In this document: in pieces, positions 9,718 through 15,509 of the stretch
How positions within the stretch are numbered: the stretch's first letter is position 1
How the letters are laid out: each line of letters begins with the position of its first letter
NCBI GenBank assembly: GCA_937897495.1
Contig: CALCBL010000243.1
Span: 1 to 15,509 of the forward strand
DNA length: 15,509 nt
Direction: 5' to 3'
Origin: an uncultured Burkholderiales bacterium
GTDB taxonomy: Bacteria; Pseudomonadota; Gammaproteobacteria; Burkholderiales; Burkholderiaceae_C
Position numbers and translations under genes: made by a program
Notes under the pieces: generated by a model
What the model saw: the letters and a program-made list of their open reading frames with translations, nothing else
Databases searched by the model: none
What the model was told of the DNA's origin: nothing

Positions 9718-11049
9718 ATGGCATTGGTAGAAGTCAAAGTTCCAGACATCGGTGATTTCGATGAAGTCGCGGTCATTGAATTGATGGTCAAGGTGGGTGA
9801 CACCATCAAGGCCGAGCAATCATTGATCACGGTTGAGTCGGACAAAGCAGCGATGGAAATTCCGTCTTCAACAGCTGGCGTGGTGAAAGAACTGCGCGTG
9901 AAGTTGGGTGACAAAGTTAAACAAGGTTCGGTGGTGTTGGTGTTGGAAGCCAGTGGGGCTGTATCTGTACCTGCTGAGGTGCCAGCTGCTGCTGCACCAG
10001 CGGCCGCGCCTGCAGTTCAATCTGCGCCCGTTGCAGCACCAGCAACTGATGCTGCGGTGTCAGTGACATCCTCGATGGTCGCTGCTACACCTGCACACAA
10101 CCCCGGCGCTCCAACACTTGGCTTGCCTCATGCGTCACCTTCGGTGCGCAAATTTGCACGCGAATTGGGTGTGCCTTTGGAAGAAGTCAAAGGCAATGGA
10201 CCCAAAGGTCGAATTTCACAAGACGACGTTCAAGCCTTTACCAAAGACGTGATGGCAGGTGCCACGCAAACCAAAGCACAAGCGGCCAAAGCACCCGCAG
10301 GTGGCGATGGTGCCGCGCTGGGATTGATTCCTTGGCCCAAAGTTGATTTTGCTAAATTTGGACCCATTGAGCGCAAAGAAATGGGCCGCATCAAGAAGAT
10401 CAGCGGCGCCAATTTGCTGCGCAACGCCATCATGATTCCCGCTGTCACTAACCACGACGACGCCGATATCACTGAGTTGGAAGCCTTCCGTGTGTCGACC
10501 AACAAAGAAAATGAAAAGTCTGGCGTGAAGGTCACCATGTTGGCTTTCTTGATCAAGGCTTGTGTGGCTGCCTTGAAAAAATACCCAGAGTTCAACAGCT
10601 CTTTGGATGGTGATGCCATTGTCTATAAAAACTATTGGCACATTGGCTTTGCAGCAGACACGCCCAATGGCTTGATGGTGCCCGTGATTCGCGATGCCGA
10701 CAAAAAAGGCATCTTGCAAATCAGCCAGGAAATGGGTGAGTTGGCCAAGAAAGCCCGTGATGGCAAATTAGGCCCTGCAGAAATGACGGGCGCTACCTTC
10801 ACCATCTCAAGCTTGGGCGGTATTGGCGGTAAATATTTCACGCCCATCATCAACGCGCCTGAAGTGGCCATCTTGGGTGTTTGCAAGAGCACACAAGAAC
10901 CTGTTTGGGATGGTAAGCAGTTTGTGCCTCGCCTCATGTTGCCTTTGTCTCTGACCTGGGACCACCGCGTGATCGATGGCGCTGCCGCCGCACGCTTCAA
11001 TGCGTACTTGGGTCAAATTCTTGGCGACTTCCGTCGTGTACTCCTCTAA
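9718..11049 (+). CDS. aceF: Pyruvate dehydrogenase E2, dihydrolipoyllysine acetyltransferase
   Basis: E2 forms the core of the complex and transfers the acetyl group from its lipoyl arm to CoA. The protein has 443 residues. A single N-terminal lipoyl domain (1-78) has the lipoylated Lys43 in ESDKAAME, followed by an Ala/Pro/Val-rich flexible linker (about 79-135). The peripheral subunit-binding domain (about 138-174) contains PSVRKFARELGV and GPKGRIS. A second Ala-rich linker (about 176-204) leads to the catalytic domain (about 205-443) with DHRVIDG at 415-421 (His416 and Asp420). It ends RRVLL, close to E. coli RRLVM. E. coli AceF has three lipoyl domains; here there is one, with another on the E3 encoded next door. 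The gap to lpdA is 58 bases and holds a hairpin. Confidence 0.98.
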   Translation: MALVEVKVPDIGDFDEVAVIELMVKVGDTIKAEQSLITVESDKAAMEIPSSTAGVVKELRVKLGDKVKQGSVVLVLEASGAVSVPAEVPAAAAPAAAPAVQSAPVAAPATDAAVSVTSSMVAATPAHNPGAPTLGLPHASPSVRKFARELGVPLEEVKGNGPKGRISQDDVQAFTKDVMAGATQTKAQAAKAPAGGDGAALGLIPWPKVDFAKFGPIERKEMGRIKKISGANLLRNAIMIPAVTNHDDADITELEAFRVSTNKENEKSGVKVTMLAFLIKACVAALKKYPEFNSSLDGDAIVYKNYWHIGFAADTPNGLMVPVIRDADKKGILQISQEMGELAKKARDGKLGPAEMTGATFTISSLGGIGGKYFTPIINAPEVAILGVCKSTQEPVWDGKQFVPRLMLPLSLTWDHRVIDGAAAARFNAYLGQILGDFRRVLL

Positions 11050-11057
11050 CAAATTGC

Positions 11058-11090
11058 GGGACAAAGCAAGGCGAAGCATTGCGCTGTCCC
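11058..11090 (+). other. Intercistronic hairpin between aceF and lpdA
   Basis: GGGACA (11058-11063) pairs with TGTCCC (11085-11090). After a small internal loop (AA opposite GC), GCAA pairs with TTGC, leaving a 9-base loop. No T-run follows, so it is not a full terminator. It begins 8 bases after the aceF stop and ends 17 bases before the lpdA start, where no good Shine-Dalgarno is seen. It may stabilise the upstream mRNA, mark a processing site, or tune lpdA expression. Confidence 0.6.
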
Positions 11091-11107
11091 CAACTGATTG
11101 AAAAACT

Positions 11108-12961
11108 ATGGCACTGATTGATATCAAAGTTCCGGACATTGGCGACTTCGACGAAGTGACGGTCATTGAGTTGCTGGTCAAGCCTGGCGACCTTGTGAAG
11201 CTTGAGCAAAGTTTGATCACCGTGGAGTCTGACAAAGCCTCCATGGAAATTCCCTGCTCACATGCTGGTGTGGTGAAAGAGCTCAAAGTGAAGTTGGGCG
11301 ACAAAGTCAAGCAAGGCTCTGTGGTCATGCTGTTGGAAGGCGAAGCAACTGCTTTAGCCGTCGCACCGGCTGCAACTGCTGCGCCACAAACCAGTGCGCC
11401 TGTTGCAACACCTTCACCAACACAAACGCCTGCACCCGTTGCGGTCAATATTCCTAACGCAGCATCCTACAGTGGCACAGTCGACATTGAATGTGATTTG
11501 CTGGTTTTGGGCGCTGGCCCTGGTGGTTACTCCGCCGCTTTCCGTGCCGCTGATCTGGGCCTTAAGGTTGTGATCGTTGAGCGCTATGCCACCTTGGGTG
11601 GCGTGTGTTTGAACGTGGGTTGCATTCCTTCCAAAGCTTTGTTGCACGTGGCCGCGGTCATGGACGAAGTCAGTCACATGGCCGATTTGGGTGTTGACTT
11701 TGGCACCCCCAAATTGGACATTGGCAAATTGCGCACTCACAAAGAAAAAGTCATTGGCAAACTCACAGGTGGTTTGGCAGCCATGGCCAAAATGCGCAAG
11801 GTCACCACTGTTCGCGGTGTGGGTGAATTCCTCAGCGCCAACCACGTGGTGGTAGAAGAAACCACGGGCACGGGTCAGGAAAAAACTGGCGTGAAGAAAG
11901 TTCTGGCTTTCAAAAACTGCATCATTGCCGCAGGAAGCCAAGCCGTGCGTTTGCCCTTCATGCCCAAGGACCCGCGCGTGGTTGACAGCACCGGTGCATT
12001 GGCTTTGAAAGAGGTGCCTAAGCGAATGCTCATTTTGGGCGGCGGCATCATCGGTTTAGAAATGGGCACCGTTTACAGCACGCTGGGCGCGCGCCTTGAT
12101 GTGGTTGAAATGATGGACGGCTTGATGCAAGGCGCCGATCGCGATCTGGTCAAAGTTTGGCAAAAAATGAACGCCCCTCGTTTTGACAACATCATGCTCA
12201 AAACCAAAACCGTTGGCGCCAAGGCCACCAAGGCTGGTATTGAGGTGACGTTTGAATCTGCAGAGGAGGGCGTTGCAGCCCCTGCGCCGCAAGTCTATGA
12301 CATGGTCTTGCAGGCTGTGGGTCGCACACCCAACGGCAAGAAAATTGCGGCAGAAAAAGCGGGTGTGAGCGTGACCGACCGTGGTTTCATTCCTGTTGAC
12401 ATTCAAATGCGCACCAACGTGCCGCACATCTTCGCCATTGGTGACATTGTGGGTCAGCCCATGTTGGCGCACAAAGCTGTGCATGAAGCCCATGTCGCAG
12501 CAGAAGTGATTGCCGGTGAAATTCAAGGCAACAAAGAGTTGGCAGCCAGTGCCTTCAATGCGCGCGTCATTCCAAGTGTGGCTTACACCGATCCCGAAGT
12601 GGCATGGGTGGGCCTGACAGAAGATCAAGCCAAGGCGCAAGGCATCAAAGTCAAGAAGGGTCTGTTTCCGTGGACGGCTTCAGGCCGCGCCATCGCCAAT
12701 GGCCGTGACGAAGGCGTGACCAAGTTGTTGTTCGATGATTCACCCGAGGCCCATGGCCACGGCAAGATCTTGGGCGGCGGCATGGTGGGCACGCATGCAG
12801 GTGACATGATTGGCGAAGTGGCCTTGGCCATCGAGATGGGCGCAGATGCCATCGACATTGGCAAAACCATCCACCCTCATCCCACTTTGGGCGAAAGCAT
12901 TGGCATGGCAGCAGAGGTGGCGCATGGCAGTTGTACAGATCTGCCACCTTCAAAGAAATAA
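11108..12961 (+). CDS. lpdA: Dihydrolipoamide dehydrogenase E3 with N-terminal lipoyl domain
   Basis: E3 reoxidises dihydrolipoyl groups with FAD and NAD+. The 617 residues exceed classical E3 (about 475) because of an N-terminal lipoyl domain (1-78, lipoyl Lys43 in ESDKASME) and an Ala/Pro/Thr linker (about 79-120). The E3 core has the FAD motif GAGPGG at 135-140, the redox disulfide Cys167 and Cys172 in [13 protein letters not shown], the NAD-binding GGGIIGLE at 311-318, the second FAD motif AIGDIVG near 443-449, and the interface HPHPTLGE at 589-596 with catalytic His591 and Glu596. This layout is known for E3 of the pyruvate complex in Cupriavidus and Neisseria. The start has only a weak purine stretch upstream, but the protein begins [10 protein letters not shown] exactly where its E2 counterpart does. 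A terminator follows 17 bases after the stop. Confidence 0.97.
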   Translation: MALIDIKVPDIGDFDEVTVIELLVKPGDLVKLEQSLITVESDKASMEIPCSHAGVVKELKVKLGDKVKQGSVVMLLEGEATALAVAPAATAAPQTSAPVATPSPTQTPAPVAVNIPNAASYSGTVDIECDLLVLGAGPGGYSAAFRAADLGLKVVIVERYATLGGVCLNVGCIPSKALLHVAAVMDEVSHMADLGVDFGTPKLDIGKLRTHKEKVIGKLTGGLAAMAKMRKVTTVRGVGEFLSANHVVVEETTGTGQEKTGVKKVLAFKNCIIAAGSQAVRLPFMPKDPRVVDSTGALALKEVPKRMLILGGGIIGLEMGTVYSTLGARLDVVEMMDGLMQGADRDLVKVWQKMNAPRFDNIMLKTKTVGAKATKAGIEVTFESAEEGVAAPAPQVYDMVLQAVGRTPNGKKIAAEKAGVSVTDRGFIPVDIQMRTNVPHIFAIGDIVGQPMLAHKAVHEAHVAAEVIAGEIQGNKELAASAFNARVIPSVAYTDPEVAWVGLTEDQAKAQGIKVKKGLFPWTASGRAIANGRDEGVTKLLFDDSPEAHGHGKILGGGMVGTHAGDMIGEVALAIEMGADAIDIGKTIHPHPTLGESIGMAAEVAHGSCTDLPPSKK

Positions 12962-12978
12962 TCTTTCAAGCGCAAAAC

Positions 12979-13004
12979 AAAAAACCGCCTGCGGGCGGTT
13001 TTTT
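12979..13004. terminator. Bidirectional intrinsic terminator, lpdA / NlpC-P60 gene
   Basis: A perfect 11-bp inverted repeat, AAAAAACCGCC and GGCGGTTTTTT with the tetraloop TGCG, lies between the convergent lpdA and peptidase stops. Each strand reads a GC-rich stem followed by six T. It should end transcription from both sides. Confidence 0.95.
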
Positions 13005-13020
13005 CATGAGTGAAATGATT

Positions 13021-13611
13021 CTAATTTTTGACGGGCTCATTTTGTAGTTTGTCGACTTGAACCCTTCGAGCACCATTGAACCTCTGTTGCCAATAGGCCT
13101 CGCGCATGTCATCCACCCGCACGGCTTTGCCAGGTCTGGGCGCGTGAATGAATTTACCGTCACCCACATAAATACCAACATGGCTGAAGGTTCGTTTCAG
13201 GGTGTTGAAAAAAACCAAATCGCCAGGCTTGAGTTCACTGCGGCTGATTTCTTCTGTGACTTTGGCCTGTTCTTCTGCTCTTCGGGGCAGAACCAAGCCC
13301 ACAGACTTTTCATACATGTAGCGCACAAAGCCGCTGCAATCAAAGCCTTTTTCTTCGCTGTTACCGCCCCTTTTGTAGGGCACACCCAAAAGCCCCATGG
13401 CTTGCATGACCAGTTCTGAGGCTTTGCCGCCAAAGGCGTTGCGCGCAGACTGCAAGGGCCCGCCCAACTGATTGCTAATTTGCTGCGTGAGTTGATCGGT
13501 CATTTGGGTGACCAATCCTCGCTCCTTGATCAGGCGGTCAAGGTCGTCCTCAACGGGAACCGCCAAGGCCGCCGTTGTCAGAAATACCAGTCCACATAGA
13601 ATCAAGCGCAT
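13021..13611 (-). CDS. Secreted NlpC/P60-family cysteine peptidase
   Basis: This is a probable periplasmic cell-wall endopeptidase that cuts peptidoglycan stem peptides. The 196 residues begin with a short Sec-type signal (MRLILCGLVFLTTAALA, likely cleaved after Ala17). A helical region of about 50 residues follows, rich in Gln and Leu. The NlpC/P60 domain (about 66-182) has catalytic Cys92 in FDCSGFVRYMY, His144 in FSHVGIYVG and a third polar residue, His156, in FIHAP; LKPGDLVFF is also typical. All three are intact. Cys6 does not sit in a usable lipobox. The gene converges on lpdA and shares its terminator, and it is divergent from the isochorismatase-like gene. The ribosome-binding site is weak. 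The exact bond cleaved cannot be read from the sequence. Confidence 0.93.
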   Translation of the reverse strand: MRLILCGLVFLTTAALAVPVEDDLDRLIKERGLVTQMTDQLTQQISNQLGGPLQSARNAFGGKASELVMQAMGLLGVPYKRGGNSEEKGFDCSGFVRYMYEKSVGLVLPRRAEEQAKVTEEISRSELKPGDLVFFNTLKRTFSHVGIYVGDGKFIHAPRPGKAVRVDDMREAYWQQRFNGARRVQVDKLQNEPVKN

Positions 13612-13642
13612 AGCTGATCAGTTTAATGCCATCTTCAATGGG

Positions 13643-13672
13643 TTGACACCCCCCAATTTGGGTTGGGCTAAC
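13643..13672 (+). promoter_or_regulatory. Candidate promoter of the isochorismatase-like gene
   Basis: A perfect TTGACA (13643-13648) is followed, 18 bases on, by GCTAAC (13667-13672), a weak -10. The spacer contains the 11-base palindrome CCCAATTTGGG (13652-13662), which could be an operator. The gap to the divergent peptidase gene is 95 bases. Confidence 0.4.
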
Positions 13673-13706
13673 TGAGTTTTTGATTAATTTGCACCGAGGC
13701 CTGAAT

Positions 13707-14318
13707 ATGCTGCTTGAAGTTGAATCATCTCAATTGGTTCTGGTTGACTACCAGCTGAAGTTAATGCCTGCCATGAAGGACGCACAAGCAGTCTGGCAGC
13801 GCGCTGAAACGCTGGCTCGGACCGCCAAGCTGCTCAATGTGCCTGTTTGGGCCACTGAACAAAATCCATCAGGGCTTGGCGAAACATCGCCCGAGATTCG
13901 TCAGCATTGCCAGCGGGTGCTGGCCAAAATGGCTTTCAGTGGCGTGGAGGAGGGTTTGGGGGAATGGTTAAGCCCTCCTGCGCCTGCCGCGCCCAAGGGC
14001 AATGCCCGCAGCTTGCCCCGGCATTTGAAAAAACCGGCTGAAAATGAAGCTGGACCCTCCGTGGTCATATCGGGTTGCGAAGCGCATGTGTGCTTGCTAC
14101 AAACTGCACTGGACTTACTTGAAGACGAGTTTGAAGTCTGGGTGGTCACAGATGCTTGTGCTTCGCGTTCCGACCGTGATCGTGACGCTGCATTTGACCG
14201 ATTGGCAGGCGCTGGGGCCGAGCTTTTAACCACCGAAATGGTGTTGTTTGAATGGTTGCGCTCAGCAGAAAACCCCAATTTCAAACAGGTCCAAACTTGG
14301 ATCAAAGCTTTGGTTTAA
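13707..14318 (+). CDS. Isochorismatase-fold cysteine hydrolase, ISOC1/2-like
   Basis: This is a 203-residue member of the isochorismatase-like (cysteine hydrolase) superfamily. The expected Asp-Lys-Cys triad is visible: Asp14 in LVLVDYQ, Lys74 in LAKMAFS and Cys129 in GCEAHVCLLQT. WATEQNPSGLG (48-58), VVTDACASRS and the C-terminal NFKQVQTWIKAL resemble the ISOC1/ISOC2 branch, whose substrate is unknown, rather than true isochorismatases; no siderophore genes are nearby. About 28 residues (roughly 89-116) rich in Pro, Ala, Lys and Arg lie between the Lys and Cys motifs and look like an insertion. I chose the ATG at 13707 because GAGG (13696-13699) lies seven bases upstream; the in-frame TTG at 13680 has no such site. 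There is no signal peptide, so the protein is cytosolic. Confidence 0.88.
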   Translation: MLLEVESSQLVLVDYQLKLMPAMKDAQAVWQRAETLARTAKLLNVPVWATEQNPSGLGETSPEIRQHCQRVLAKMAFSGVEEGLGEWLSPPAPAAPKGNARSLPRHLKKPAENEAGPSVVISGCEAHVCLLQTALDLLEDEFEVWVVTDACASRSDRDRDAAFDRLAGAGAELLTTEMVLFEWLRSAENPNFKQVQTWIKALV

Positions 14319-14407
14319 GCTTTTGGAATTGAGGCTGTCATGTTCAAAGTCAGTTTGCAGCAAGTCCCTCATGAATAATTATGAATTCAGAAGTCAGCCT
14401 CGGCTTT

Positions 14408-14412
14408 AGGAG
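14408..14412 (+). promoter_or_regulatory. Ribosome-binding site of prpE
   Basis: AGGAG stands five bases before the ATG at 14418, in the context AGGAGACAACATG, which resembles those of aceE and aceF. The remaining bases from 14319 are AT-rich, with an ATAATTAT palindrome (14375-14382), and show no convincing -35/-10 pair. Confidence 0.85.
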
Positions 14413-14417
14413 ACAAC

Positions 14418-15509
14418 ATGGTTCACTATGCAGATTTTCACAAACGTTCTATTCAGGACCGCGATGCGTTCTGGGCTGAACAAGCCCAGCAGATTGAGTG
14501 GCACAAAGCGCCTCAAGAAATTTGTGACTACAGCAACCCGCCATTTGCCAAATGGTTCAAAGGGGGTGAAACCAATCTGTGTCACAACGCCATTGACCGC
14601 CATCTGAAAGACCGTGGCGATCAAGCCGCGTTGATTTTTGTTTCTACAGAAACCGACCAAGAAGTCACTTACACCTACAAGCAGTTGCATGCCGAAGTTC
14701 AACGCATGGCGGCGTCCTTGTTGTCATTGGGCGTGAAAAAAGGCGACCGTGTTTTGATTTACATGCCCATGATTGCAGAGGCTTCCTTTGCCATGTTGGC
14801 ATGTGCGCGCATTGGTGCCATTCACTCTGTGGTGTTTGGTGGATTTGCGTCTGGTTCTTTGGCTTCGCGAATTGAAGACGCCAGTCCCAAAGTCATTGTC
14901 AGTGCCGATGCGGGTTCACGAGGCGGCAAAGTCGTTGTCTACAAACCCTTGTTAGATGAGGCCATTCGTTTGTCATCCCACAAGCCCGATTCAGTGGTGT
15001 TGGTTGAACGTGGCTTGGCAAGCATGGACATAACCGACGGACGTGATTTGCTTTGGTCCACGCTGCGCGAAAAGCACATGAACGACGTGGTGCCCTGCGA
15101 GTGGGTCGATGCCACCCATCCAAGTTACACCTTGTATACCTCTGGTACGACGGGCAAGCCCAAAGGGGTTCAGCGTGACACGGGTGGCTATGCCGTGGCC
15201 TTGGCTTCGAGCATCCCCAACATTTTTTGCGGCAAGCCAGGCGAAACATTTTTCTGCACCAGCGACATCGGTTGGGTGGTAGGTCACAGCTACATCATTT
15301 ACGGCCCCTTGATTGGCGGGATGGCCACGATTCTTTATGAAGGCTTGCCCACACGCCCCGACGGCGGCATTTGGTGGAGCTTGGTTGAGAAGTACAAAGT
15401 GACTGTGATGTTCAGCGCGCCCACAGCCATTCGGGTGTTGAAAAAACAAGATCCAGCTTTGCTTAGCAAATACGATTTGTCCAGCTTGAAGGCTCTTTTT
15501 TTAGCGGGC
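14418..15509 (+). CDS. prpE: Propionate-CoA ligase (propionyl-CoA synthetase), 3' end outside window
   Basis: PrpE activates propionate to propionyl-CoA through an acyl-adenylate, in the cytosol, usually feeding the 2-methylcitrate cycle. The window holds the first 364 residues of an expected 628 or so. The ANL-superfamily P-loop YTSGTTGKPKG is at 240-250. It is followed by VQRDTGGYAVALA, SDIGWVVGHSY (282-292), YEGLPTRPDGG and MFSAPTAIRVLKK (331-343). These read nearly word for word as in E. coli PrpE, and the VQRD-GGYAVAL segment distinguishes PrpE from acetyl-CoA synthetase. The frame is open to the window end, and the C-terminal domain with the catalytic acyl-lysine lies beyond it. No prpB, prpC or prpR is visible nearby. 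The start is fixed by AGGAG five bases upstream. Confidence 0.95.
   Translation, partial: MVHYADFHKRSIQDRDAFWAEQAQQIEWHKAPQEICDYSNPPFAKWFKGGETNLCHNAIDRHLKDRGDQAALIFVSTETDQEVTYTYKQLHAEVQRMAASLLSLGVKKGDRVLIYMPMIAEASFAMLACARIGAIHSVVFGGFASGSLASRIEDASPKVIVSADAGSRGGKVVVYKPLLDEAIRLSSHKPDSVVLVERGLASMDITDGRDLLWSTLREKHMNDVVPCEWVDATHPSYTLYTSGTTGKPKGVQRDTGGYAVALASSIPNIFCGKPGETFFCTSDIGWVVGHSYIIYGPLIGGMATILYEGLPTRPDGGIWWSLVEKYKVTVMFSAPTAIRVLKKQDPALLSKYDLSSLKALFLAG

Noticed and set aside
13594-13611. Lipoprotein signal (LILC-G) at the start of the NlpC/P60 protein
   Set aside because: The cysteine is residue 6, leaving no hydrophobic segment before it. A signal peptidase I site after Ala17 fits better.
14303-14323. 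AAAGCTT / AAGCTTT hairpin at the end of the isochorismatase-like gene as a terminator
   Set aside because: The stem has only two G-C pairs, overlaps the stop codon and is not followed by a real T-run.
14319-14417. Sigma-54 promoter (as in PrpR-controlled prp operons) before prpE
   Set aside because: No GG-N10-GC element of the -24/-12 type is present in this gap.

Overview
The window reads as ordinary, densely packed chromosome of a betaproteobacterium. I infer Burkholderiales, most likely Comamonadaceae (Limnohabitans- or Rhodoferax-like). The grounds are an E. coli-type homodimeric pyruvate dehydrogenase E1, a dihydrolipoamide dehydrogenase with its own N-terminal lipoyl domain (known from Cupriavidus and Neisseria), a PrpE-type acyl-CoA ligase, roughly balanced GC by eye, and a recurring GGAGACA ribosome-binding site. 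No tRNA, rRNA, insertion sequence, prophage gene or CRISPR array is visible. No gap between genes exceeds about 135 bases.

Layout. Positions 1-619 (+) hold the 3' part of rpiA (ribose-5-phosphate isomerase). It converges, with a single base between stop codons, on a minus-strand pair: an M3-family oligopeptidase (prlC/opdA type, 621-2672) and, upstream of it, folD (2715-3560). A terminator at 3601-3636 separates these from a minus-strand two-component operon: a PAS-containing membrane histidine kinase (4329-6866) followed by a FixJ/LuxR-type response regulator (3667-4293). A 133-base divergent control region (6867-6999) lies between the kinase and the pyruvate dehydrogenase operon on the plus strand: aceE (7000-9696), aceF (9718-11049) and lpdA (11108-12961). 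A strong symmetric terminator at 12979-13004 ends that operon and also serves the convergent NlpC/P60 peptidase gene (13021-13611, -). Divergent from the peptidase is an ISOC1/2-like isochorismatase-fold hydrolase (13707-14318, +). Then comes prpE, propionate-CoA ligase (14418 to the window end, truncated).

Function. The centre of the window makes the complete pyruvate dehydrogenase complex (E1, E2, E3), converting pyruvate to acetyl-CoA. The lipoyl domains are shared between E2 (one) and E3 (one). The divergent two-component system is a candidate regulator of this or a neighbouring pathway, but the sequence only shows proximity. prpE activates propionate. rpiA and folD are housekeeping genes of pentose-phosphate and one-carbon metabolism. 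I found no undescribed system. The points most worth a second look are the operator-like repeats upstream of aceE, the unassigned periplasmic sensor domain of the kinase, the intercistronic hairpin before lpdA, and a Pro/Ala/Lys-rich insert in the isochorismatase-like protein.
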